Positions 1 through 12,803 of a stretch of DNA of 64,000 nt are shown piece after piece. The first letter of the stretch is position 1. Each line of letters begins with the position of its first letter. Location: contig CAUEEP010000938.1 in NCBI GenBank assembly GCA_958450365.1, forward strand, positions 744,001-808,000. The letters run 5' to 3'. The position numbers were made by a program, and so were the translations under genes. The notes beneath the pieces are model-generated. The model was not told the origin of the DNA. It saw only the letters and a program-made list of their open reading frames with translations, and did no database searches. Origin of the DNA: Mesorhabditis belari. Its lineage: Eukaryota; Nematoda; Chromadorea; Rhabditida; Rhabditidae.

Positions 1-2875
1 GTTTTTTGATGGTTCAGCCGTTTTTTATCGGGAGAAATCGAAAAGTGAGAAGTTTTTCGTGTAGAGAATCGGATTTCCGAGTGTTCTTCCATTGTCCGAG
101 ACACCAGACAGAAATAATGTCCGACAGAAATAGATGAAAGAGAGGCGGGAAATAGTGGACTTGTTAGGAGGCTTAGCATAAAAGATGAGTGTTTTGTGCT
201 CAATGAAGAGTTTAGATCTCGTAGAGACAGAGATAACTTGTAGATTGTAATGAATTTTCTAACTTTTCCTTGGGATTGCAGAAATCGAAGGAAATTGCTG
301 AGCAAGAGCGAGCAAGCTACTGTAACTAACTCTAAGGGTTATTTTTGGTCCTGAATCTAACTACGTTTTCAGTTTTTTTTGTCACTGGCACGGGAGCTGG
401 AGAAAATTGAAATTTAGGGGGTGGCGTATGGTTTTGCAACGCACTGTATATTATCTTGGTCTCTTATCCACCACAGTCCATAATAGAGTATTCAGCTGGC
501 AAGGCGATAAGGCTAAGATTCGTTTAAGGTTACTATTTTCTCCAAATTCTCCGAACTAATAGAAATGGAGTGGCAAGGCAAATTCGCCGAATGTCTATCT
601 ACCTATCCGAAAAGCTTCTAGGACTCACCTCAAGTTAGGCATTGTTTCGGAATAGAATTTGCTTCAGGAAAGGTTTGTCTAGTCAAAAAATATATTGTGA
701 TAGAGACTGAATGAATGAGTGCTATTTAAAGGGACGAAATTTGCATATGATAAAAGGAAACAGAGAGGAAAAGCGGGTTTCCAATATTTTGTTCACCGAG
801 CAGATTCATCAAAAAAGATGACAGATTTGAGAATGGAACGACTCATTTCGAGATTTAACCAATGAAATCAATGAAATTTCATTTAATTTCTTCAGGAACA
901 GAGTTCAGAAAAATATCCGATGAAGTGATAGGGAATGTTTTTAAAAATTTGAAAAAAAATCAGTGAAGAGCTTGAAAGTTTTTGAAGACTGCATGCTTAG
1001 ATAATCTGGAATATTGCCTGGTTCTGTTCTAGTACCTGGAACCTTCTAAAACCTTATTCTAATACTTGTTTAAGTTAAGAAGCTGTTATATATCAGATCA
1101 AAAGTTTAGTCAGCAGTATTAGACATCAATTTCATACCATAAAGTGTAAAATGGTTAATACTAAAGGAACAGCAAAAAGATCCTAGACTATATTGTATGA
1201 TGTCTTTTTATTTGAGACATATACCCTCTCTTGTACTTGGATAAGAAGAGATAAGATGTAGGATAAGAAGAGATAAGATCTAGGCTAAGAAGAGATCGCC
1301 TCACTAACAATCTTCAACTAACAATCTGATCGCTTCACTAACAATCTGTTTGAGACATATACCCCCTCTAGAGGAGAGGATAAGAAGAGGCCTCCACTTC
1401 GCTCTCTTTCCTTTCCTTTTTTACTTTTTTGTGTTTAATTAAAAAATCTATAATAAATAGAAGTTCAAGATTCATAATGATTGCTTAAGCCTGAGTCAGC
1501 ATTGGATTCATCAGCCCGACTTTTCGAGTAGTTTCCCAAACCCGAAGTAGTGCCAACTTTGAACACTTGTTTCTCGATTAATTCTGAATTTGGACAAAAG
1601 ATAAAAACAAAAAACGGCATCGTGATCTCCACTTGAAAAAGTTGTTTTGTAAGCTGGTGGCGCCAAAAATTATCACCTTTTGTTTGAGTTTGAGACGTGT
1701 AAGTGGTCAAAATTTTGCAATTTGATCGCAGAACAAGCGAACATCATAAAAAAGGGGAATTTTGTGGGGTTTCAGCATCCGGGTTCATCTGCGTTTTCGG
1801 ATACAAGAGTACAGAAAATGGGCACTTTTATAGGCATTTCTTATAGAGTACAGCATTGCACAGTCTCAAGCTGCAACAAAGCTGAAACACTGGTTACAGA
1901 ATTGTTTAGCCTTGCTGTGTTTTGAAAGGATCCTCAGAAAACTTGAAAGAAAGAAATCTGATTTCTCAGAAATCTCAGAAATCTAGGAAACTATCCTGGG
2001 AATTTTAACCCTAAAACTTCCTAATTTGAGTCTTAGAATTCAACTTTTATCTAAAATTTCCAATTTTCATACCCAAAATTCCCATTTTTCTAAACTCAAC
2101 ATGGGTATTTGAGAAGTTTCGGGTGCATTTTGGGTGCCTCTCTCATCCGTATAACACAACAAATGTAAGCCAAGGATAATAGCCTATTTGATTCGCGCGT
2201 TTACTCATGGGGAAATGTTTTGGTTGCCAAAACCATTCAATTCTACAATGTTTTTTTTTTTGAAAAGTTGAATAGTTTTTTGTTGGGGGTTTTGAAGAGA
2301 AATTGAGAAATTTTCGGGAAAATTCGAGAAGGTCAGACAAAAATTTGAGATTTGAGAGATCAGAGATTTATTTTCATATCAGAGCTCAGAGACTTCCTTT
2401 CATAACACCAGAGGCTACAAACTATAGACTTTTGTGAATTGTTGTGAAATCTATCGGGTTTGTTAACAAAAGAGAAATGTGGGAGGGGGGGGTGGGGGGT
2501 TCTAAAACTAGAGTTCTAAAATATGCCCAAAAACTAATCTTGACCTCTTTTTATATCGAAAAACTTTTGAAAACTTCACAGAATCAGATCATTTTTGCAC
2601 TTTCTACTTACAATACTCAATAGTGCATTCCCGGTGTAAAAATATGTGTGAATTTTTGTGAAAAAACAATTTCATTGAGAAAAACAATACGCAATTAAAG
2701 TCTCGTTTGAATAAAGAAAACCGGTTTGATCATAATAACAATCTAAAATTTTTCTTGAAAATTCTGTGATGGAAATTTTTGTTTTCATGGTAAACACCAT
2801 ACATGATATAGGGATCATTTTAATCATATTGGGTTTATCTTTCCAGTTTTCTTTACTTCTATTTTGCTTGACCTG
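1..2875. other. Gene-free stretch
   Basis: AT-rich DNA with stop codons in all frames. No exon chain with matching splice signals was found on either strand. Around 1240-1300 there are short direct repeats of an AAGAAGAGATAAG-like unit. A minus-strand frame at 1465-1710 stays open for 81 codons, but no partner exons could be joined to it. A function for this region cannot be stated. Confidence 0.5.
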
Positions 2876-2879
2876 GGTC

Positions 2880-3190
2880 AGCCTTGAAGCCTTGAAGCCT
2901 TGAAGCCTTGAAGCCTTGAAGCTAGTCAGTCAATACCTTCGTCAGATCTTCGCCATATCTTCACCAATCCTGGCTGCAAGCCAAACCAAAAACCAGATCC
3001 AAACCCAGATCCAAACCCAGACCCATAACCAGATCCAAACCCAGATCCCGACCCAGATCCAAACCCAGATCCCAACCCAGATCCAAACCCAGATCCCAAC
3101 CCAGATCCAAACCCAGATCCCAATCCCAGATCCAAACCCAGATCCCAACCCAGATCCAAACCCAGATCCAAACCAAAACCTAGACTAGCA
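2880..3190. repeat. 8-base and 12-base tandem repeats
   Basis: About five copies of an 8-9 base unit (TTGAAGCC) at 2881-2925 are followed, from about 2990 to 3180, by a 12-base minisatellite close to CAGATCCAAACC with CAGATCCCAACC variants. Because 12 is a multiple of three, long simple reading frames appear on both strands. They are a by-product of the repeat, not genes. Confidence 0.9.
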
Positions 3191-3448
3191 CAGATCAAAA
3201 CCATTTCCAATTTTGCCTTACTAAGTCAAATCAAAGCCAGAATCAGATCCAGGCTAGCATGCTAGCAGAAATTGACTCCAAAGCATCCCATACAAGACAT
3301 TCAAGACAAGCATTAAGAGACTTCAATACCTGATAGTCAGCTGCTCCATATAAAAAGAATACATTTATTGAACATGACACAAACAAATACACAACTCAAC
3401 CCAAAATCCCTGAATCTATTGCAGAGAAAAGTCCATGTGAAAGCCAAA

Positions 3449-3526
3449 TTTTCTAGCTGGGATCGAACCCGTGACCGCCCGAGTAGGATACAAGACAAGA
3501 CCCCTAACTCAGCCATGACAGCACCA
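3449..3526 (-). other. tRNA-like element with A and B boxes
   Basis: Read on the minus strand, this stretch holds an A-box-like TGGCTGAGTTAGG and a B-box GGTTCGATCC at tRNA-like spacing, as in Pol III internal promoters. The acceptor stem does not close and the T arm is imperfect, so it is not a sound tRNA gene. A decayed tRNA or the head of a tRNA-derived SINE is likely. No target duplication was seen. Confidence 0.4.
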
Positions 3527-3529
3527 GAG

Positions 3530-4463
3530 CTGAACTAGTCCAGCTGGTATATTTCGCTTCCAGTTCAATATGATTTTAAAGCTTTCCCATTTTGAAATCA
3601 AAATCGTGTGTCTGTGTTGAAAATTCCCCGTGTTTTTCCCATGAAGAAACGGAGATTTTTTTGTGGTAAACTCGAAAGTCTTTCGGGAAAAGGAAATCAT
3701 TTGGAAATGATCAAAATGAGATTAAAAGTGAAGGGGAAAAGGAAAATATTTATCTAACCTCTATTTTTTTGATTTCTAAGAGAAATTTGATCACTTTTTC
3801 AAAGGAAAATGGGAAAAAGAAAGGAGAATTTTTGAGTTTTCTTCGGAAATTTTGATCTTATTAGCTAAGAAGTGTTCAATTTTTCAAATTTTTCAACGAT
3901 CAACGAAACTATTTATTACTAGAATTCTTTCAAAAATATATGCAACTTCTTAAAATTGAGATAAAACTATATGCATTTAAAAGGGAAAAGCGAAAAAGCG
4001 TCATTCCACGTCTGTACCCCCTTGTCTTTACCGTATTTCAAATATTAATATTACCATTGTGTAGCCCTTGAAAAGAGCTTTCAGAAAATGTATAACACTA
4101 ATAGTTTAAACTCAAAGACAAAAGACAAAGCCAACTCAAAGACAAGAGAGTTACAGACGCGCGAAAGTGACGATCGTTTTTCAAATATGATATTTCATTG
4201 TCCAGTAGTGTAGGTTCATTTTTTCAAATATCATATTTCAAAATTGTCCAGAACTGTATATGCATTCAAAAGGGAAAAGCGAAAAAAAAGCATGGAAAAA
4301 ATTGTGTACCCGAGATTGGAGATGATTGAGCATTAAAAAAGCAAGACAAAAAAAATGGAAAATGATAAAGAAAACAAAAAGCTTAGATATATTTTGAGTT
4401 TATAGATAGTTAAAAGGATCTTAAAAAGCTTTAAAATCTTTAAAATCTATGGTTTTTAAAAGT
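3530..4463. other. Gene-free stretch downstream of the MFS transporter
   Basis: No coding exon is visible. A near-repeat of 'TATGCATT-AAAGGGAAAAGCGAAAAA' occurs around 3970-4000 and again around 4257-4287. The DNA lies just 3' of the minus-strand transporter gene, so its first part probably includes that gene's 3' UTR. Confidence 0.5.
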
Positions 4464-7400
4464 TTAGAACTTTCGTGGCTCGTTAATTTGGGTCGGTTGC
4501 ACGACGGAGGTCCTGGTGATGACGAAATCCTCCTGAAAGCTTAGAAATTCTAGATATTCTTTAAAATTCATTAAATATCTAGATCTAGATAAACCTTTAA
4601 ATATATAAGCTTATTTTATTGATTTTATTGATTTTATTGCTTTTAAGTTATTGATTTTTAAGTTTAAATGAAAAGATTTAGATGAAGTTCTATACTTTGA
4701 ATTGAGGCTTTCATTTCAGCCTAGTTTACGAGTACTTTACGATCTTGTATTGGGTTGGGGAGAATGAGTCGGCGCCGAAAATGAAAAAAATGCAAAACTC
4801 AATCGACTTCGCAATAATATGCGTTTGATATGGTAGAATGGTTAACTAATTCTCTACAAAATGACATTTAAAAGAAAATCAAACAGCGCCTCCGCTCAAG
4901 AAAAGCCACTTTATTCACAAAAAACTACAAACTGTGATCGAGAAAAAACCATGGTGGGATCTCCTGCAAATTTGGCAACTTAAGTAATTGAATGTGCTCT
5001 ATCTATTTATGTAAACGCCAAAGAAGGTTTATGTGAAAGAAACTGTTCAAATGATGAGTCGGACTCTTTGCCATTTTAACCAGCTGCGTTTGGAAGTTCA
5101 TAAACTCCACGAAAGAAAAGCTTTGTGGAATCTCTCAAAAGTCATTTTGTAGAGAAATAGTGGATCCTTTTGATGAAACCAAACGTATGTTTAAAGAAGG
5201 CTTTATGTGTGCAAAAAGTCCCTTTAAAGTTTGGCGCCGACTCATTCTCCCCAACCCAATACTTTGTAAATCCGTACAAGTAATCAGTACGTACTAAAAA
5301 ATCAAAAAGTTTCATCAAATTTATCCAATCCAGGTCAAGTTTAGTTCAATTGCTTTCAATTTTGCTTTTAAAATCTGCTTTTTTTTATGTAAATTTCCGT
5401 CATTTACTTACCTTTGTCCATTCGCATGGCTCTCCGCGCACGAAAATGCAAAAGATCACGTTGCAGATTGCCTGAAAATTGGATAAAAGATAAGATTATA
5501 ATATCTTTTGAAAGTTGACACATTTTAGAAAAAAAAATAGCTTAACAACTGACCATCACTCCACCGAGACACAAGAAAACGACTCTCCATTCTTCGGCCG
5601 TGTTATTCGGCGTCATCGGGGTGACAAAGAAAGGCACCAAAAACATTGTGATCGAAATGCCCAATGAGATGTTTCCAGTCACAAAATGACTAAAATGATT
5701 CATTCACTTTAAGTACAGTAATTTGTACATACCTGTACTGCCGACTGAGGATAGGTGCGGCGCGGAAGAAACCGCCTGTATTCGCCCCAACAATTCCACC
5801 AGCACAGCCGAAGAAAATCAGCGATAACTTCTAGAATGATACGTTGAAAAAAGAATTGTTTTGTTCACTCACAAAGTGCACGACTTGTGTAAGTGGATCG
5901 GTGAACGCCAACAAGCAGAGGAAGAAGAAACAACCGAAGAAAGCGATCGTGTTGAACATCCGCAATTTGTTCACCTCAGAAAGGAATTTGATCTTGTCGC
6001 TGAGTTGACCTGGAATAGCGGGATTGTAAATGTTTTAAACTACGCGTTGGGAAGTACGTCAATTTCTTCATTTTTCGAGTTGAGAACTACGCGATGTATT
6101 CTCCAAAAGAATGATTGCAAGCGGGATCGAACCCCGCATCCTCCATCTCAACCCTAATCGAGAGACAGACGCTCTGGCAATCCACCATGAGGACACATTG
6201 CCTCGAATACTTTCCGGGCCCTTTCCTCAAGGGGTTTTCTATGCTACTCTTTATTGAAAATCCTAAGAGGCCTGACTCAAGTATTTGAATAATTTTTAGA
6301 TATCTAACAGGGATTGGATCTGTAGCTTGATCTGATTCACTTGTCGGATCGACGATCATCACGATCACGATTCAAAGTCTAATACCATGACTAATATGTA
6401 GAGCAAGAATTGCTATTCACTTACCGACCACAACCTTCATGATTGCTTGAGCGAGAGGAGCGAGCGCGGCTGTGAAACCCGTATTTGTCACTGAGTAGCC
6501 GAGCACTGAAATTTCGCTTTGCTTGGGTTTTGACTTGTTTGACTTACAGTAGTACTGTAAGCTACTTATAAGCTTTTTATAAGTTTACGGTAACTTTTCA
6601 AAGAATTTTGATTGATTCTGGAGGCCTAGAAGATATTCTATGTAAATTGAACACTTTGTGAAAGTGCTAGAGTTGATCGTAACTCACCAGTGCTTAGATA
6701 GATCGGCGAGTAGAGAAAGATCATGTTGATGACAGTGAAATTGCCAAAAGAAGCAATCCAAACAGCCCAAATGGCCGGTGTTCGCACGATCTTTCCATAC
6801 GGGACTTGCTTCAACGCTTTCTTGCTGGAAATAACTACCGTTGACAGCGAATTTTACAGTATTATGTAAACAAGCATTTCAGATTTCAGCATTTCAGACT
6901 TAAAGTCCTTCAAAGTTTTCTTTTTTGCTCAAGCCCAATTTCAGTGGATCTCTTCTCATTTGACCGCTTTTTATTTCATCCTTTTCATAATTTGATTGAA
7001 AAAAATGAATGACGTGAGAGATCACTGGTCTTATCACGTCTCTGTATCAATCAAAAAGGTGACCGTAGTTTTTGCAATATTGGGGATTTTACGGCTGAAC
7101 TGTGGGATGATCGATTGTGAGATTGGGAAAATGGACGGGGAAGCAGATTCTTGCAAAAATGTTCAATAAAACAAGGCTGAAGGGGGACTTTGTCAGCTTT
7201 TCAACTAAGGCTATTCAGTCTTGGCGGCTAGTTGACTGAATAACTTGGAATACTTGTTCTTTCTTGATCTTGAAATCTTTCTAGAGCCCTTTCAGTTTCC
7301 TAGTTTCCTTTCATTCAGCTCACTCAGTTGTCGATTTCCCGATCTGGATTTTATTCTTCTCAACATCGCTCACGAATGGATGCTTTCCGGGACTGTTTCG

Positions 7401-10400
7401 ATAAAAGAAACCTAAAGATTTAAGGTTTTTAAACATTGGAAAAGTTACCGTAGACAAGGAAGAGCACTAGGCCGACTGCGCCATGGAAGTAGAAAATGGC
7501 TGACCAACTGGAAGGATTTTATTTAGAAGTGCTTCTTGTAAAAGTTAAGGGTATTGTAGATACCATATGTAAATACTGTACTGAAAGTTTCCCCTCACCC
7601 GAAAACATGGCAAATCCCGCCGGAGACCGGATTGGTGAAAGCTGGGGCAACTTGGAGGTAAGCGACGAGTCCCGCCACGAAGAGACCATTCTAAAGAATG
7701 AATGTGTTACAGTATACCTTTTTTTATATCTTACAGTCAAGATCTTATATCTTTGTTAGAACTTTTCTCATTTTACAAAGCTATCATGAGTGCAGCAGCA
7801 CCCAGCGCACCGAGAATCCCCCGCTGATAGATCTCTCCAAAAAGTATCCTTTTCCTACAATAGTTGATAAATTGATAAGGGATAAAGTAAAAAATTGTTG
7901 AAATAAAAGAATTTGATATAAGACTTTGTCCTTTTTTCTTTACTAATTCCCCTAGTTCACTATTTTCTAAACTTTGCCCCAACTCTTACCATCATTCTTG
8001 ATCTATTTTTAGACACTAAACTCGTTTTTTTTATTATTGAGAGATGAAGGACATTCATTAGTTTCATTAATTCATCATTTACCTTTCAACCCGTCTATTT
8101 TTGGATGAGATTTGGAGCCAAATGAGAAAAGGAGAAAGGGGAAATGGGAAAGGGAGTGTGAAAAAAAAAATGAAAACAGAATCTTCCCCGACAAAACCCA
8201 TAAATCTTCGGCATTTCCGGTGGGAGAGATCGACGAAATTTTAACGATTTTCCAATCATTTTCGAACCAGGGGATCTGGTGACAATTGGGGGAATTTGTG
8301 AAAAAAAAATAAAGAATTTAACGAAATTTTGGGTCTATTTTATACTTTTCATAAACTTTAAGCTCTTCCAAACTCTGAAGTACTTTTTGAACTTTTGTGG
8401 TTATATTTTATAACAGTTTATAGTTTATAGTTTATAGCTTTAAACAGTTTATTGCTAAAACTCGCCTACTTTTTGAACTTTTGTGTTTAGTTTATAATAG
8501 TTTATAGTTTATAGCTTTAACAGTTTATAGTTTATAGCTTTAAACCGTTTATAACCAAAACTCGCCTACTTTTTGTGACCTCAATCAGTGAAAGCTGAAA
8601 GCTCAAAACAATACTAAACGAGTTCAAAAAGTTTTCTTTTCCAAGCAAAACTCCAAGCAAACTCTATTCAGCGAATCTCTCCTCAAGTGTCATGAAAACA
8701 CGCTCATTCTCATCAAAAAAAACGATCAGTTAGTTCTCTTTTGATACGCCAATGAGAGCAAATATTGAGAGATGAGAAATTTTTGATAAAAAGGGGGAAA
8801 ATTGGGGATTTTTCTGTTCACCTAGGGGAAAATTGGGGATTTTTCTATTCACCTGCTTGTAATATGCCCATTTAGAGCAGAAGGCACCGATCACTGGGAG
8901 ATTCACAGCGAACGCGACACCGTGGACAAAGCGAAGAGCCAAGAAGTAATAGAAACCGGCCTGGAAATGAGGATAATTATGTATTGGGTTGGGGAGAATG
9001 AGTCGGGACTTTAAAGGGACTTTTGCACAAAAAGCCCTTAAAAACGTTTGGTTCCCAAAGGCCACTCCCAAAACCTTTGAGAGACCCAAAGTTTCGGGAG
9101 TTTATGAACCAAACGCAGCGGAAAATGGCAAAGAGCCGACCACATTTGAACGTTCCACATAAACCCTTGGGTTATATAAAAGATGAGCACCAATACTAGT
9201 TGCCAAATTTGCAGGAAGACCCGGTTTCTAGACACAGTGTAGTTTGGGAAAGGCCTGGCGGGCGCGTTGTTTTCTTTAGTCATTTTGTAGAGAATGGTAA
9301 CCATCTACCATATCAAACGCATATTTTACGAGCGAGAGTTTAGCATTTCTTTCATATTTAACAATAGGTTTGTAGATTTGTAGATTTGTAGATTTGTAGA
9401 TATTTTCTTTCTTTAAAGGATAATTTGATAGAATTTTATATGTTAGATACGTCGATAGTCCACTATCAACAGATTGGTACTATCCTAAGCGTTTTTTTGC
9501 ATTTAAATGCAAATATTGCACACTTTTTTGGTATTTTGTGACCCTAAAGATGACCGTTGAGTTGAGCAAATTGATTAAATCCCCCTATCAACTTCAAGAC
9601 CAAGTTTAACCTGCTCATAAACCTTGAAACCCTTATAAGCAGCCCCTAAACATGAGTTTTTTTCTCTTATTCAAACCAAATCAACAAAATAGGTGCCAAA
9701 AAGTCGATATTTCATAGTTAAATCTAGGTTAAAAACGTGAAATTCGTGATCAGCATTAAAAAATTACCCCAGGAAAAGTGAAAAAAGGTTAACTTAAAGA
9801 TACTGTGAAGCTCATTTTATCCTTGTTAAGTTCGAGCCCTTGTTACACTTCAACGTTAGCCAAGGATGCTAGCCAATTGACCAAACAGATTGCCCGAGCA
9901 AACCTTTTAAATGCACTTTTACCCAACTCACTCGAATAGCCGGTGGAATGGCAAGTGTAACGATGGCTGAGAGGAGGCCAGCCACTCCGAAAATCGTCCG
10001 GATTTGATAGTGGTTCACCAAGGATAACACTGGAAAATTCGCGAGTATCGCCGCCACGGCAACGATCGAGATCGCGTATTTTTGCTCCGCTAAAATCACC
10101 AATCTAATTCTTATCTTAAACTATTTAAAGACTTTTTGTGAACACCGGATCCTGGGTGGTCTCGTTTGTGCCGTTTTGCTGATGATTTCCCATGCAAATG
10201 ATGGCGAAGTTAAAGGTCAAGATGTTGGACCTGGGATGAGAATGGTTAACTTTGTCATTTGATCAATGGTTAGTTTACAAATCAATTCTAAATCACTTTT
10301 TCATTTTCTAAACTCACCAAACACTTGTCAAGCACAACAGCACGAGCATCAGCATCGCGAAACGGGCACGAGTGCCGAATGGGGACACTTGGATTTCGCC

Positions 10401-10403
10401 CAT
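4464..10403 (-). CDS. SLC17-like major facilitator superfamily transporter
   Basis: A multi-pass membrane transporter of the MFS, closest in texture to nematode SLC17-like (sodium/phosphate, organic anion) carriers; the substrate cannot be read from sequence. Fourteen exons join in frame on the minus strand, about 480 residues: 10403-10318, 10230-10133, 10089-9932, 8960-8853, 7690-7599, about 7516-7449, 7417-7324, about 6825-6689, 6505-6424, 6012-5872, 5831-5736, 5690-5554, 5471-5413 and 4537-4464. TM1 is followed by an extracellular loop with N-glycosylation sites (NGT, NET), as in SLC17. A GFFYRNSPGKHPFVSD segment precedes the central cytoplasmic loop, a usual place in this family. The exon 2 donor is a weak GTCTTT, chosen because it keeps the frame. 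The start ATG precedes a short hydrophilic N-terminus before TM1. Introns are large for this window and hold two mariner-like elements and a tRNA-like sequence. Confidence 0.88.
4750..5259. mobile_element. Mariner-like non-autonomous element, full length
   Basis: About 510 bases bounded by inverted copies of TTGGGTTGGGGAGAATGAGT (continuing through CGGCGCC) and flanked by TA on both sides, the mariner target site. The TIR start resembles the TTAGGTTGG start of animal mariner elements. No transposase frame is present. It lies in the last intron of the transporter gene and has a second, damaged copy at 8984-9356. Confidence 0.85.
6106..6190 (-). other. tRNA-like element in a transporter intron
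   Basis: On the minus strand a B-box (GGTTCGATCC) lies in a GCGGG/CCCGC stem, with GATTGC and GCAATC as possible acceptor ends about 70 bases apart. The D arm is missing and the anticodon loop is not standard. It is most likely a tRNA-derived repeat or tRNA pseudogene. It shares the GGGTTCGATCCC core with the element at 3449-3526. Confidence 0.4.
8400..8575. repeat. Direct repeats in a transporter intron
   Basis: Repeated GTTTATAGTTTATAGCTTTAA units, and twice the phrase AAAACTCGCCTACTTTTTG about 115 bases apart, in the long intron between transporter exons 4 and 5. No coding potential. Confidence 0.7.
8984..9356. mobile_element. Damaged, inverted copy of the 4750-5259 element
   Basis: It begins with the same TIR (TATTGGGTTGGGGAGAATGAG) and continues as a diverged, reverse-oriented copy of the 4750-5259 element. 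Shared pieces include TTTGGTT/GAACCAAACG, GTCATTTTGTAGAGAAT and CATATCAAACGCATAT. Similarity ends near 9356, where the second TIR should be, so that end is lost. It lies in intron 3 of the transporter, starting 24 bases upstream of exon 4 in gene orientation. Confidence 0.75.
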
Positions 10404-11167
10404 TTTGACTGGAAATTTTAAATTATTAAAGTTGAACAAAATCTAGATAATATATAGTAAGATAAATAATTTCTAAGAGTAAACGAACGTGAAAGACAGA
10501 ACAAGAAAAAAACGGTTAACGGGAAGTTGCTGAAGTTGGGAAAGTGATCAATGAAATGAAAAATTTCCGCAAAAAAAGCGCAGAGATTATTTAAATGTTT
10601 TGAGCTCAACTTTGAACGATCCCAAAGTTCGATGTGGACAGAGATATAAATAGACAAAAAATGGACAAAAAATGGACAAAAATGTGGGGAAATACCTTGA
10701 GGTAGAAGGGGCGGAGCTTTAGGGTTACATCAATGGGTGAAACAATTGAAAGGAGGAAATGAATGGATAGAAAGCGGAGGGAAGGGATGGGGAGCTGATG
10801 GTTTGAGGAGAAAGAGTTCAACAATGTAAAGATAAATAATCGGTCAGCCAGCAATTAACACAGAAGTTACACACGTTCGACCCTACAAGTCTGACCAGGC
10901 CTGACTTTACAGTTTACCTAGTCTGACTCCTCAACTAAAAGCCAGGCTAGAACCTTGGTTGGCATTTGTGACATTGTTTGGAGACTGTAATGGTCAACAA
11001 AGAACCAAAAAGTCATTCCAAGCAAATCAAAGGTATTGAAAACGGCTTTTTTTTTGTACTAGCTCTATTCGGCCTTTGTAAATGGGTGTCTATTTGGATG
11101 AGAGTAAACAAAATTGCACCCAAGTCAAACAAAAAGTTAAAGAAAATAGTATAACTTTGATAGAACT
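10404..11167. other. Upstream region of the transporter gene
   Basis: No exon chain is visible on either strand. By position it should hold the transporter promoter and 5' UTR. Three copies of ATGGACAAAA lie at about 10660-10682. No clear TATA or factor site can be named. Confidence 0.4.
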
Positions 11168-11169
11168 TA

Positions 11170-11435
11170 CCGTAAATACTGTAATAGTCCCCCACCACTC
11201 TCGTACAGTCGCGTAGTCGCAAAAGTTTTGTTAGTATTTCATTTTTTTCAAAGCGCCCATACTTTCAACAAACGCGTCTTTGGTATCAAAAAATAGCTGA
11301 AATTCAGGGCTATTTTTTGATACCTAAGCGCGCATTGTAGCATAAACCAGTGTCGAGAAAAACTCGTTCAAAGCTAGACTACGCAATACTCCGCACCGTC
11401 ATTAAGGGGGTGGGGTACTATTACAGTATTTACAG
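11170..11435. mobile_element. MITE with CCGTAAATACTGTAATAG termini
   Basis: A 266-base element with inverted ends CCGTAAATACTGTAATAGT and ACTATTACAGTATTTACAG, flanked by TA on both sides. A second nested palindrome (GGTATCAAAAAATAGC and its complement) sits near the centre. No reading frame. The termini resemble those of the elements at 14313, 39698 and 51598. Confidence 0.85.
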
Positions 11436-11479
11436 TAGGCTAATAGCTAATAGCTAATAGCCTACTGTAGACTTTTTAG

Positions 11480-11933
11480 ACAGACCCGCCACCGCCACCC
11501 GCTCTCGCAAAGCCTTCAAACGCCGATTTGCCCAATGAAGCGACTCCACCACCAGCTGCTGCTTCAACTCCTCCTCAAGCAACACCACCAGCAGTAGCAT
11601 CATCTGCTGCTCCACAAGTTAAGGTTGGGTTTTTGAAGTTTTTATGATGTAATTTCTTGTTCAGGCTGAGAACGAGGTGAATGCAGTACCGGCTGTCGTC
11701 AAAGAGAAAGAAAATGCACTTCAATGGTCGGTTTATTAGATTTATTAAGTTTACCGTTTGTATAGGAAAGCCGGATGTACGCCAGGAGATGAAAAGAAGG
11801 ACGAATCGGGAAAAGGCCTTAAGTGGCTGATTTGGCAGATTCAATAAAGCAACTTTGTTCTAGGAAACCAACTAGCGCTGATGTTGGGAGACTTACGACC
11901 TTTTTCCGAGAAAATTCCGGGTTGGCGCTTTAA
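11480..11933 (+). CDS. Short Pro/Ala-rich protein, partial, unrecognised
   Basis: Four frame-compatible blocks can be joined: 11480-11623 (rich in Pro and Ala, including TPPPAAASTPPQ), 11665-11726, about 11766-11821 and 11863-11933. They end with a TAA stop and are bounded by GT..AG or near signals. The last two blocks are charged, with PGDEKKDESGKG and a final TTFFRENSGLAL. No 5' exon with a start codon was found: the DNA just upstream is a MITE (11170-11435), and the best ATG before it (10989) does not join in phase. It may be a real gene cut by insertions, or a pseudogene. The last exon lies in one arm of an inverted repeat, and the family is not recognised. Confidence 0.4.
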
Positions 11934-12600
11934 AGCATGCTAAAACTACACCTCCTAATTTGCAGGTATAAAAGAAAGCGCCGTAATTTCATTTTTTTTG
12001 CATATTTCTGCACTTAACCTTCCTCACACTGCCCATTCTGATTCTGTATTCCAATAATTATTCTGAAACTACCATGATTTTTTAATTGAAATAAATCAGC
12101 AACCACTAGGCATGTAAGGAAAGATGTTTCTCCATTTTCTACGAGAAATTCATCAAGTTTCATTTTTTTTGTTTCATAAAACCATCTTGTAGTATTGAGT
12201 TAACTAAATTTCGAAGCATTTTGGGCAAAGAAAAAATAAAGATATAGATGTTAGTTTGTGGAACTACTTTTGTAAGCCGATTAAAATTGCGCCACCATGT
12301 GTGGATAATGTATCATTTGAAAAGAAGTTTCTCCATTTTGAATGTACCGATTCTTTTTGCAAACCTCTTCCATAAAGTTGTATCATCACTCATAAAGAAT
12401 ACAAAAAAACCCACATCAGAAATACGCAAAAAGAATGAAATGAAATGAAATGAAGAACAAGAATGAAAGTGCGCGCTTTGTTTTATACCTGCAAATTAGG
12501 AGGGGCACGGCAGTTTAAAGGCAGGCTTTAAAGTGCCAACCCAGGATTTTCTCGGAAAAAGGTTGCAAGTGTCGGGAGTGCTCGTACAAAGAAAACACCA
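11875..12600. repeat. Inverted repeat with about 110-base arms
   Basis: The arm at about 11875-11990 matches the reverse complement of about 12475-12600. Shared stretches include CCTTTTTCCGAGAAAAT, GGGTTGGC-CTTTAAAGC and CTCCTAATTTGCAGGTATAAAA. The spacer is about 480 bases and AT-rich. The left arm contains the last coding block of the small frame at 11480-11933. It is a foldback element or an inverted duplication of a gene end. Confidence 0.75.
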
Positions 12601-12803
12601 TGAGAACAAAAATGATGGTATTACGATTTGCAAGTGTCTAACTGTTGCACAGCTCTCGACACTTGTACTTTACTTTGAGAATAAAGTGGTTTTGAGTGTT
12701 TGCGATTATATATCTGCACAACTGTTTTTAATATTGACGTCAATTTACAAGTTGTAGAGGTGGTAGTTGTGTGTTATTGAACGTAGAAGTGTGTTACTTT
12801 TTT

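Noticed and set aside
2916..3210. Overlapping frames rich in Gln/Thr/Ile or Gly/Leu/Asp
   Set aside because: By-products of the 12-base minisatellite, present in several frames at once.
3449..6190. Functional tRNA genes
   Set aside because: Both tRNA-like stretches lack a closing acceptor stem or D arm, so only 'tRNA-like' is supported.
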